From Microglena sp. YARC (lineage: Eukaryota; Chlorophyta; Chlorophyceae; Chlamydomonadales; Chlamydomonadaceae), in NCBI GenBank assembly GCA_022414725.1, contig CM039465.1, positions 19,261,114-19,325,113 on the forward strand: a stretch of DNA of 64,000 nt. The letters run 5' to 3'. Both the position numbers and the translations under genes were made by a program. This document shows, one piece after another, positions 1-12,300 of the stretch (its first letter is position 1; each line of letters begins with the position of its first letter). Under the pieces are notes generated by a model. It searched no databases, had not been told where the DNA came from, and was given only the letters and a program-made list of their open reading frames with translations.

Positions 1-37
1 ACTCAAGCCTGCACTGACTTGTTACCAAATCTAACAG

Positions 38-136
38 GAGGCCCGGCTTGAAGGATCTGCCTCATACAGCTCAATGGTGAAGGCACTGGAAGAGCTGTCT
101 AGCCAGCCTAACTCCACTGCTGTCAAGGACAACGAG
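38..136 (+). CDS. HEATR6-like exon 1 (N-terminal, possibly partial)
   Basis: The exon is 33 codons, phase 0 at both ends, following an acceptor-like AACAG at 33-37. It reads [12 protein letters not shown] then [21 protein letters not shown], resembling the start of HEATR6 (an LL..LC.L..... helix). An ATG at 74 could be the initiator if there is no upstream exon. The putative donor GTCCGT is weak. About 20 residues expected before the next exon are not found, so a short exon may be missing in 137-3829. Confidence 0.45.
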
Positions 137-3100
137 GTCCGTTGTTTGTTCTTGGGGAAACCAGGAAAGGGCACATCTGATCAAACCTAGCCCTGTGTGA
201 CCAAGGAAAATACAAAGAGGAAGACTAGAATAGCTATGGGACTGTGACTGTAAAGGCGACTTAGGAAAGTAAGGAGGACAAGGAAAGGAGAAATAAGTCC
301 TATGGAAAATTTGCGGAGAGTGTTGGCAACAGAACGACAGGTGGCAACAATGAAGCTGACCAAAGCCAGTTAGTTATGAGACAGTTGGCTGTCGAGTCAG
401 GCTTCTTCTTGGTCGTCTGTCTGTCGGACGGTCGGACAGACAGACAACAGGGTGAATCTGGGGGGTCCTGCCCCCAAGAAGGGGGGGCTCCGCAAAAAAA
501 AACAGATGGACACGAAGTGACCCCGGGGTGTGTATAGGTAGGCGATACAATTCTTTCGCATGTTGTTCATGCCTTTCGTTATACTTTATGTATGGTGGGA
601 GCTCACTGTGTCCTATGGTGTAACGGTATGGCTCGGTATATGTACTAGAGAATGAGTGCTCGGACATCATATGAACTCCTTTGCCGAATGTCGCTATGGT
701 GTAACGATTCTAACCCGTGACACATGGTAGAAGACCAATCCATAGCATTTTGTACAAGCATTTCGTTGTATTTTATGTATGGTTGAAGATCACTGTGTCC
801 TGTGGTAGAATACCATTCCTTTGCATTTTGTTCATGCCTTCCGTTTTATTTTATGTATGGTAGAAGATTCCATTCCTTTGCATTGTATATAACTATATAA
901 GAATATTATAATATAGATGGTAGAAGCGGGTAGAAGATACAATTCATTTGCATTGTACATAACTATGTAAATATCTCATAATGTGTATGGTAGAAGATAC
1001 AATTCATTTGCGTTGTACATAACTATGTAAATATATCATAATGTGTATGGTAGAAGATACAATTCATTTGCGTTGTACATAACTATGTAAATATCTCATA
1101 ATGTGTATGGTAGAAGATACAATTCATTTGCGTTGTACATAACTATGTAAATATATCATAATGTGTATGGTAGAAGATACAATTCATTTGCGTTGTACAT
1201 AACTATGTAAATATCTCATAATGTGTATGGTAGAAGATACAATTCATTTGCGTTGTACATAACTATGTAAATATATCATAATGTGTATGGTAGAAGATAC
1301 AATTCATTTGCGTTGTACATAACTATGTAATATCTCATAATGTGTATGGTAGAAGATACAATTCATTTGCGTTGTACATAACTATGTAAATATATCATAA
1401 TGTGTATGGTAGAAGATACAATTCATTTGCGTTGTACATAACTATGTAAATATATCATAATGTGTATGGTAGAAGATACAATTCATTTGCGTTGTACATA
1501 ACTATGTAAATATATCATAATGTGTATGGTAGAAGATACAATTCATTTGCGTTGTACATAACTGTATAAGGATCTCAGAATATGTATGGTAGAAGATTCA
1601 ATTCATTTGCATTGTATATAACTATATAAGAATCTCATACTTTGTATGGTAGAAGATACAATTCATTTGCGCTGTATCTAACTATGTGAATATCGCATAA
1701 TTTATATGGTAGAAGATGCAATTCATTTGCATTGTATATAACTATATAATTATCTCATAATTTGTATGGTAGAAGATACAATTCATTTGCGCTGTATCTA
1801 ACTATGTGAATATTGCATAATTTATATGGTAGAAGATTCAATTCATTTGCATTGTATATAACTATATAATTTTCTCATAATTTGTATGGTAGAAGATACA
1901 ATTCGTTTGCGCTGTATCTAACTATGTAAATATTGCATAATTTATATGGTAGAAGATGCAATTCATTTGCATTGTATATAACTATATAATTATCTCATAA
2001 TTTGTATGGTAGAAGATACAATTCATTTGCGCTGTATCTAACTATGTAAATATTGCATAATTTATATGGTAGAAGATTCAATTCATTTGCATTGTATATA
2101 ACTATATAATTATCTCATAATTTGTATGGTAGAAGATACAATTCATTTGCGCTGTATCTAACTATGTAAATATTGCATAATTTATATGGTAGAAGATTCA
2201 ATTCATTTGCATTGTATATAACTATATAATTTTCTCATAATTTGTATGGTAGAAGATACAATTCATTTGCGCTGTATCTAACTATGTAAATATCGCATAA
2301 TTTATATGGTAGAAGATTCAATTCATTTGCATTGTATATAACTATATAATTATCTCAGAATATGTATGGTAGAAGATACAATTCTTCGAGGGAGGGGCAA
2401 GGAAAAAGATTTTGGTCCGCATCTTCAATGTTGGTAGAGAACCGTGAGCGCATCTCGATACCGTTGGGATCATGTCAATACACACAGGGGGGGCCGAGAT
2501 ACGGGGGGGGGGGGGGGGGGTTCTAACTTTATTCGTACTTTTGTAGCTTCCTCGCCAGTGTGAATTTTTGAGTGTGAGGTACACCATTGATCAGAACCTG
2601 ACAAGAGTAGTACGAATGTGCAGTTGTTAGTCGGTTACACCCAGGGTGTAATTGTTGGATGTCCTGGAAATAGATAGACATATAGATAACGCCCTCAGTT
2701 CTTGTCATACCTGGGTGATCTCCAAAAGACCACTGAGCACCATGGTAATGCAAAGCGCGCGCTTTTGAGCGCTGACTTTTTGACCCCCTCTGCGCTTTAA
2801 GCGCAGATTTTTGTAACCCCTTGTGGGCGCTGCAAGCAATTTTTGCGCTTTTTGCACTACAAAGCGCAGTTTTTTTGTTTTCAAGTGCGCTAAAGCGCTG
2901 GCCAATTTGGCCATTTGAAGTACCCTGCTGAGCACCCAAGAGAGTTGTAAAAAGACTAAAAACGGAATAACTTTGTCCAAGCTTAGCACTGTTCAATTTT
3001 GGTTGCATGTTTGTAAAAGCCTTGACAAACTTATGCTCATGGACTCCCTTTCACTATGTGTTACTGCCTGGGTATCCGTGTATGAGGCTACAAAGTGGGG

Positions 3101-3920
3101 GTGGGGGGTGGGGGGGGTCTCAGGTGAAATAACAACTTCCGATGATGCGGACTGATAGCTTTATTTTTGCCCCCCCCTTTGCAATTACTTTGCTTTGTAT
3201 ATTATAACTATATCAATTTCTCATAATTTGAATGGTAGAAGATACAATTTTGCATTGTAAAGTGAAAAGGAAATCCCACCTAACATTATCAAATGGAATT
3301 CTCTTTCAAGTCCGCATGGGCCGAATAGGAAAATTGATCAGCGGGTTTTTTGTTTTCAGCTATGAGCAGCAGCTACTAGGCAGCTCCCTGAGCCAGTAAT
3401 AGGGATGGATGTGCTGTGCCGAGCTGGCAAAAATGTCCATAAGCGGGTATTTTGTTTTCAGCTATAAGCAGAAGCTACTACTCAGCTCCCTATTAGCCAG
3501 CCACTGGGCTAAGCTGGGCTGAGCCCCAAGATTTCAACAGTTCTTGACAGCAGATACTGTCAGCTTCCAGACAGCCTAGTTTGCATTAGCTTTGGCTCAC
3601 TAGCCAGTCAGGGAAGCTGCCTAGAAGCTGCTGCTTTTATATGAAAATAAAAACACTGTTGATCAGCAGGTCTTTTGTTACACCAGTTTCACCATTCTTA
3701 TCAATGACCTGAAAATGACACAGAACTGATATTGAAACTCATGCTTCCTTAAATTCACGCAAACCTATTCTGACTAGAATTCAAACTGACAATTAAACTT
3801 ACAGTGTTAATGTTTGCAAACTTTCACAGGTTTCTGAGGACTTTGCGTTCCTTGCCCAGCAACTTGCCCAGCCCAGGTCTGGAAGCAGGTAGGAGTTGTA
3901 TTGTCCGTTTGGGTGTTTAT

Positions 3921-3953
<33 letters not shown>

Positions 3954-6320
3954 GGTTATTTGTTTGTTTGCTGGTTTGTTTGCTCGTTTGTATGCTTATT
4001 TGCTTGCTTGCTGGTTTGCTTCTTTGTTTCTTTGTTCGTCTGTTTCTTTGTTCACCTGTTTGTTTATTTGTTTGTTTGTTTGTTCGGCTGTTTGTTCAGC
4101 TGTTTGTTTCTTTTTTTCTTTGTTCGTCTGTTTGTTTATTTGTTTGTTCGGCTGTTTAAACCCAATTACCAATAATCAAATAATTCACCTCCCCCCCCCC
4201 CCCCCCCCCCCCCCCTGCCCCCTGCTCCCTCCCAAACCTAACCGCACCCCAAAACCAAAACACAGACCCAAAATTTAACCACACACCCAAAACCAAACTG
4301 CGCCCTTTAACCCAATCCCAAACCAAAATCACATCACAGACACAGCTCTGGTCGAGCCGAGGACATGCTATGCCGCTTTCTAGTCCTAGTGCTGGAAGGC
4401 CGTCGAGTGCGTATGTCCATGTCATCCGTCAGCGTCATCAGCTCAGCTCTGCGCAAAAATAAACGCACCACTAAAACCAAGCCGCACCCCAAATCCAAAA
4501 TTCACTCCCAAACCTAAACCACCTAGGACACAGCTCTGGCCAAGCCGAGGTCATGCTATGCTGCTTGCTAATCCAAGTGCTGGGAGGCTGTTGAGTGTGT
4601 TTGTCTGTGTCATCCGTTAGTGTTATCAGCTGAGCTCTGCACGAAAAGAAAAAAGAAAAAAAAGCACCCCCAAAAACCAAACCGCACCCCAAAATCCCCC
4701 CCCCCCCCCCCCCCCCCCCCCAAGACACAGCACCGGTCAAGCGGAGGTCATGCTATGCTGCTTGCTAGTCCAAGTGCTGGGAGGCCGTTGAGTGCATATG
4801 TCCATGTCATCCGTAAGTGTCATCCGCTCAACTCTGTGCAAAAACAAACGCACCCCAAGACCTTACCGCACTCCCAAACCTACCCCCCCCCCCCCCCCCC
4901 CCCCAGACACAGCTCTGGTCGAGCGGAGGTCATGCTATGCCGCTTGCTAGTCCAAGTGCTGGGAGGCCGTCGAGTGCGTATGTCCATGTCATCCGTCAGC
5001 GTCATCAGCTCAGCTCTGCGCCACTGGTGCGATGGGCGGAGTGCGCCAGCTAGCACTGGGCAGCAGCAGCAGGAGCAGGAGCAAGAAGAGGAGGACTCTG
5101 GTGACATGCAACTACAGTGCGAAGCGGTCCAAGCTATTGGGGTAGTCATGATGCGCGACAATCTGAGCCTGGTGTCTGCCTCAGAGCGTGCGGCCATTCT
5201 GGCAGCCTTGATCTCTCTGGCACATACTCCTCCGGCACTCATGCGCCAACCCCCTCCAGAACATGTAAGTCTCTCGTCTTAGTGGTTGGCCCCAGTGCAA
5301 GGAAACCAGCTGGCCCCTTCAGCATCATGCCTTGTAATAAGGCATTCTGTTTATTGATTTATTTATTAGTCTCTCTTCCTCCTTGTAATAAGGCATTCTG
5401 TTTATTGATTTATTTATTTGTCTCTCTTCCTCCTTGTACCCTGGAAGTCAAATTAGCCTATTTGGCTGCGCCTTGACCGGCTAGACAGTAACCACACACA
5501 CACAAACACTGTGTAGCCTTCAGCGCTCTTGCGCCAACCCCCGATGCGTCAGAGCGTGCAGCCATCCTGGCAGCCTTGATATCTCTAGCCCATACTCCGC
5601 CAGCACTCATGCGCCAACCACCTCCAGAACATGTAAGTCTCTCGTCTTTGTGATTAGCCCCAGTGCCAGCTGGCCCCTTCAACCTCACGCCTCGTAATAA
5701 GGCTTACTACTTATTTATTTATTAGTCTCTCTTCCTCCTTGTACCCCAGAAGCCAAATTAGCCTATTTGGCTGCGCCTTGACTGCATAGACAGTAACCAC
5801 ACACACCGTGTAGCCTTCAGCACTGATGCATCAACCCCCTCCGGAGCATGTAAGTCTTGGTGGGTGGCCCCAGCGCAAGCTGGCCCCGACAACCTCATGC
5901 CTCGTCATAAGGCCTACTATTTATGTATGTATTTATTTATGAGTGTCTCTTCCTGCTTGCACCCCTCAAGTCTATTTAGCCTATTTTGCTGCGCCTTGAC
6001 CAGCTAGACTGTAAACACACACACACACACACACACACACACCTTGTAGCCTTCACACATCATCCACCAACCCCCTCCAGAACATGTAAGCCTCTATTCC
6101 TGCTTGTACCCTGGTAGTCTATTTATCCTATTTGGCTGCGCCTTGACCAGCTAGACTGTAACCACACACACACACACACTCACACACACACACACACACA
6201 CACCGTGTAGCCTTTAGCACCGATGCACCAACCCCGTCCAGAACATGTAAGCCTCTATTCCTGCTTGTACCCTGTTAGTCTCTTTATCCTATTTGGCTGC
6301 GCCTTGACCAGCTAGGCTGT

Positions 6321-6365
<45 letters not shown>

Positions 6366-9300
6366 GTGTAGCCTTTAGCACTGATGCACCAACCCCCTCT
6401 AGAACATGTAAGTCTCTATTCCTGCTTGTACCCTGTTAGTCTATTTATCCTATTTGGCTATGCCTTTACTGGCTAGACTGTAAACGCACACCGTGTAGCC
6501 TCAACAACTCATGCGCCAACACCCCCAAGAACAAGTATTTTAAAGTCCATTGAGCCTATCGAACCGCCCCTGGACTTTGCTCAACCTATTTAACCACCCC
6601 TAGACTTTGTTCAACCTAGACCATGCTTGTACAGACCTCCTCCTCCTCCTCCTCCTCCTCCTCCTCCTCCTCCTCCTCTATTTGCTCACTTTGATTACTC
6701 TGCTTACCCTTAACCCTGCTTCAACAGACTTCTGCTCACACTTCTCACTGTGCTTACTCTGCTCACCCTTATAGCAATTCAGGGGATGAACTGGACAAAC
6801 TGTTTCCGCGAGAACTCGTACTTCGTACTTGGTCGATAATTTTGGCCTGAAAATCCGAGAATTCTCGACAATTTGGCCTGGAATTCTCGAGAATTCTCGA
6901 CAAAGTACAAAACGTTTGTCCAGTTCATCCCCTGGATCGCTATAAACCCTACTTTAAAATGCTATTGCTCACTCTGCACTCTCTCCCCACTCTGCTCACT
7001 TTGCTCACTATACTAATTGTTATCTCTGCTTCTATAGACTGCTGCTCACACTGCTCACTCGGCTCACTTTGATTACTCTGCTCACCCTTACCCCTACTTT
7101 AAATGCTACTGCTCAGTCTGCGCACTCTCCCCACTCTGCTCACCCTTACCCCTACTTTAAATGCTACTGCTCAGTCTGCGCACTCTCCCCACTCTGCTCA
7201 CTTTGCTTGCTCTGCAAATCCTCAACCCTGCTTCTAAAGACGAAGGTAATGATAACGCCTGGTGGGGCGTGGTGTTAAGGGAGCCCGTTGTATGCGGGTG
7301 GGGAGCGGTCTCCTACCTCAACTGGACAAGCTACCATCGCGGTTGACGACGACCTTCAACGTCAAGAGCGACCGAAGGGGGAGTTGCCCCCCCGACTCTT
7401 CATCCTTAAGCGATCTGGTCTACCACTAGACCATTGTATCTGGTCTACCACTAGATCATTGTATCTGGTCTACCACTAGACCATTGTATCAGGTCTACCA
7501 CTAGACCATTGTATCTCACTGAAAGGGGCTGCTTCTAAGGACTACTACTCACACGGCACAGTCTGCTCACTCTGCTCACCCTTAACGCCTATGTTTAAAT
7601 GCTACTGCTCACTCTGCGCACTCTCCCCACTCTGCTCACTTTCATTACTCTGCCCACCCTTTCTGTGCGTTTAGATACTACTGCACTCTCTCCCAACTGT
7701 GCTCACTTTGCTCACCCTCATCCTCACCCTCACCCTCAACCCTGCTTCTAAAGACTGCTTTCCACACTGCTCACTCGGCTCACTCAGCTCAGCTCACCCT
7801 TAACTCCCTGCTCACCCAGTGCTCACTCAGCTCCACACTCCACACTGCTCACTCGGCTCACTCAGCTCACCCTTAACCCCTACTTTTAAATGCTACTGCA
7901 CACACTGCTCACTTGGCTCACACTGCTCACCCTTTTCTTTGCTTCTAGGTACTACTGCTTACTCTCCCCACTCTGCTCACTTTTCTTCCTCGGCTCACCC
8001 TCACCCCTGCTTCCATAGAATGCTGCCCATACTGCGCACTCGGCTTAATCTGCTTACCACTGTGTTTAAATGCTAGTGCTCAAACTGCTCACTCGGCTCA
8101 CTCTAAACCCTAAACTCTAAACATTCTTTCCAGGGACGCCGGGTACGTCCCCCTGCCGAGCTTCAGAGGCAAGCTATCCTGGCTCTGGGGAACTGCTGTG
8201 GCGGTGAAACTGGGAAGTGCGAGCTGACAAGTGACGAGCTAGGAAGCCTGCTGAAGTGCATTGTGGCTGTGCTGAAGGTAGGGAATGGCATTATGGTGTC
8301 ATGTGATACGGTATCATGTTATCATATGATGCGAGACGGGGTAGTGCGAGCTGACAAGTGACGAGCTAGGAAGCCTGCTGAAGTGCATTGTGGCTGTGCT
8401 GAAGGTAGGGAATGGCATTATGGTGTCATGTGATACGGTATCATGTTATCATATGATGCGAGACGGGGTAGTGCGAGCTGACAAGTGACGAGCTAGGAAG
8501 CCTGCTGAAGTGCATTGTGGCTGTGCTGAAGGTAGGCAATGGCATTATGGTGTCATGTGATACGGTATCATGTTATCATATAATGCGAGACGGGGTAGTG
8601 CGAGCTGACAAGTGACGAGCTAGGAAGCCTGCTGAAGTGCATTGTGGCTGTGCTGAAGGTAGGCAATGGCATTATGGTGTCATGTGATACGGTATCATGT
8701 TATCATATGATGGGAAACGGGGTAGTGCGAGCTGACAAGTGACGAGCTAGGAAGCCTGCTGAAGTGCATTGTGGCTGTGTTGAAGGTAGGGAAAGGCAGG
8801 ATGTCATCATGTGATATCATGTCATCATCATCATGTGATGCGAAACAGGGATGTACGACGAGGTAGGAAGCCTGCTGAAGTGATTCGTGGCTGTTTTGCT
8901 ACCTGCCTGCCTGCCTGCCTGCCTGCATCCTTTCCTGCCTACCTACCTGCCTGCCTACCTGCTTACTTACCTACCTACCTGCCTACCTACCTACCTACCT
9001 ACCTACCTACCTACCTACTTACCTACCTACCTACCTACCTACCTACCTACTTACCTACCTACCTGCATGCCTGCTTGCCTTACCCCACCCTGTATGCACC
9101 CCACCCCACCCCCCCTCACAGGAATCATGCATCGGTGTGGGCCGCGTGGTGGAGGATGCAGCACACTCCCGCTTTTATGCTGCTTTGGTTCGAAGCACTC
9201 ACCAGCTGGTTGTAGAGAGCAAGAAAGGCTGGGTTCCGTATGCCGCCACCTTGGTGGAGTGTCTCCGAAAGTTCTTCCTTTACTGCGTTTCCCCGCCATC

Positions 9301-12300
9301 ACAAGACCTAAACCTTACCTTTCCTGAGACTGTGTCCGATGGCACAGCCACTGTCACCCCCGGCCCATCAGCCGGCACTGCTCCTGTCGTTAGCCTTGCA
9401 GAGTCATCCGCTGGGGCAGCTGCATTGCCACCCACCAGGTGGGAAGTTAGTGTGTGGTGACTGTTTTGGGGATGGGGGAAGGGGGGAAGGGAAGGGAGTT
9501 ATCAGGTACGCAGTCACTTCGTCAGAAGGCGGTTACTTAGTCTAAGGCATCTAGAATCTGTTATATATCTTGTTCTGCCTAGATATCAGATGCACGGTAA
9601 CTTAGTCGTATCTAGATAGCCAACTCATACAAAACCGATTGTCTAAACAATTACAAAAACTCCCTGCAGGTCTGATGCGCCTCCAGCTAGCCACTGAGCT
9701 AAACCCAACCAAACCCAACCAACCCAACCAACCCAATCCCTGCAGGTCTGATGTGCCTCCAGCTAGCCACTGAGCTAAACCCAACCAAACCCAACCAACC
9801 CAACCAACCCAATCCCTGTAGGTCTGATGTGCCTCCAGCTAGCCACTGAGCTAAACCCAACCAAACCCAACCAACCCAACCAACCCAATCCCTGCAGGTC
9901 AGATGTGCCTCCAGCTAGCCACTGAGCTAAACCCAACCCAACCCAACCCAACCAACCCAATCCCTGCAGGTCTGATGTGCCTCCAGCTAGCCACTGAGCT
10001 AAACCCAACCAAACCCAACCAACCCAACCAACCCAATCCCTGCAGGTCAGATGTGCCTCCAGCTAGCCGCTGAGCTAAACCCAACCCAACCCAACCCAAC
10101 CAACCCAACCAACCCAATCCCTGCAGGTCTGATGTGCCTCCAGCTAGCCACTGAGCTAAACCCAACCCAACCCAACCAACCCAACCAACCCAATCCCTGC
10201 AGGTCAGATGTGCCTCCAGCTAGCCGCTGAGCTAAACCCAACCCAACCCAACCCAACCAATCCAACCAACCCAATCCCCGCAGGTCTGATGTGCCTCCAG
10301 CTAGCCACTGAGCTAAACCCAACCCAACCAACCCAACCAACCCAATCCTTGCAGGTTTGATGTGACTCCAGTTAGCCGATCCACTGGTGGGGGCTACCGT
10401 CCTCCACACCTTCGGGGCGTCCCATCAGCAAGCAGTGCATCCTCCGCTGTTGCAAGCAGCGCACCAGTGCCATGGCGATGCTCCACCTGTGGAGAGAAGG
10501 ACGACGCTCCAACCAGCACGAGCGGAACCGCCGCCTCGGACCTAGCCAACGCTGACAGGTGGGGAATGGCAATTGAAATTGAAATTGTTACATCCGTGTA
10601 ATACAGTTACTCACAGGACGTGAAGTTAAGGACACCACAGCGTAAGCCGGAGCTAGCTATAGTCACCGTGGGGAATGGCAACTAATATTAGTGTTTGACA
10701 AAACTAGTATTAACTAATATTATTATAGTGTCACAATAATATTAGTTTTTCAAATAAATTTAAACTTTGGTGAGACGGCTCGTCAGTCTAATATTATCTA
10801 ACATGCACTTATATTATTCATTTGCTAATATTAACTAACCTAGCCTTTCCCTACTGGCAGGTTCCGTTCATCCCGCGTCAGGGTCGCTGTGCTGCAATGC
10901 CTCCAAGTGATGGCCAAGTCAGACCCACAAGGCCTACACTCCTTCTGGAGCAGTATCCTACCAATGCAGACACCCCTGCACCCTCGACCCCTGACCCCCA
11001 ACCTGACTACTATGCTCCTCTTCGACCCCATGCCCAAGATCCGATCAGTCGCAGCATCCACCATCTCAGCTGTGGTCGAGGGCCCAGCCCAACGAGCTTA
11101 TCTGTCAGTGGCTGAGGCAAAGCAAGCTCTGCCGAAGCCGGCCTGGCCACTATCCATCCCCACTGCCATTCAGCAATCCTCCACCTCCGCTACCGCCAAG
11201 CCCTCTCGCTCCCAGCTCAACTCGGGCATCCGCAGCTTTACTACTGTGTCCGGATCCTTGGGCCAGATCGTGCAATGCGTGCACTTGGGCCTCGTGGCTG
11301 CCGTGATAGGGGAGGCCTCCATCGGCGTGCTGTCTGTGGTGCTGCACGCACTGAGTGCACTACTGTCCGTAGCTCCCTTTGAGAGGCTACCGCAGACGCT
11401 GATCCCCGAAGTAGTACAGGTAAGGGAGTTCAAGTTGCTGTATCTGTCACTTGCGGTGTGCTAACTGTGTGCTTCTTGCCTAGCTACTCATGCCACTGAG
11501 CATGTTGTGTGGTGCTGCATGCACTGAGTGCTCTACTGTCCGTGGCCCCCTTTGAGAGGCTACCACAGACGCTGATCCCCGAAGTTGTACAGGTAAGGGA
11601 GTTCAAGTTGCTGTAAAGGGTGGGGTGGGGTGAGGTGCATCTATGTGGTGTGTGTGTGTGGGGGTGGGGGGGTGGGGGGGGAGGTACATCTGTGTATGAG
11701 TGGGGTGGGGTGGGGTGGGGAGGTAGAATGGAGTGTGTGTGTGGGGGGGTGGGGGTCACTTGTGTTGCACTGTGTGCTTCTTGCCTAGATACTCATACCA
11801 CTGAACATGCTGTCTGTGGTGCTGCATGCACTAAGTGCTCTACAGTCTGTAGCCGCCTTTGAGAGGTTACAGCAGACGCTGATCCTTGGATTAGTCCAGG
11901 TAAGGGACTTCAACTTGCTGTATCTGTAACTTGCAGTGCACTGTGTTATTTTGTTTGGCTGCTCCTGCCACTGAGCATGTTGTGTGGTGCTGCATGCATG
12001 CACTGAGTGCTCTACTGTCCGTAGCCCCCTTTGGGAGTGTGTGTGGGTTGGGGGGAGGGGGTCACTTGTGTTGCACTGTGTGCCGATTGCCTAGCTACTC
12101 ATGCCACTGAGGATGCTGTCTGTGGTGCTGCATGCACTGAGTGCTCTACTGTCCGTTGCCCCCTTTGAGAGGCTACCACAGACGCTGATCCCCGAAGTAG
12201 TATAGGTAAGAAAAGTCAAGTTGGTCCTTCAACCCCTAAGAGCTCTCACCGCTCAATGCTGCCTGCTTTGCCTGTGTTTCCCACGCTCTATATCTGACCC

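Larger units (their letters stand above)
137..3829 (+). other. Intron 1 region with no confident exon
   Basis: The interval lies between exons 1 and 2. It holds a dispersed repeat (about 312-505), a 60-bp minisatellite (about 777-2390), a G-run near 2503-2520, a dispersed GC-rich repeat (about 2745-2935), and two copies of a short block near 3340-3400 and 3445-3500 that both carry TTTTGTTTTCAG, an acceptor-like string. The ORFs seen here are short and carry no recognisable domain. Confidence 0.5.
6640..8115 (+). repeat. Pyrimidine-rich minisatellite in intron 3
   Basis: (CTC)n at about 6635-6680 is followed by degenerate units rich in CTGCTCAC, TCTCCCCACTCTG and AACCCCTACTTTAAATGCTA. A MITE-like hairpin and a tRNA-like repeat interrupt it. 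The intron closes at ATTCTTTCCAG (8123-8133). Confidence 0.75.

Noticed and set aside
2529..3008. A 159-codon minus-strand ORF
   Set aside because: It overlaps dispersed repeat Y (Lys/Ala/Ser-rich from GCGCTTT units) and no domain is recognised.
3804..4278. A Leu/Cys/Phe-rich ORF resembling a membrane protein
   Set aside because: Product of (GCTT/GTTT)n repeats after the exon 2 donor, hydrophobic by composition only.
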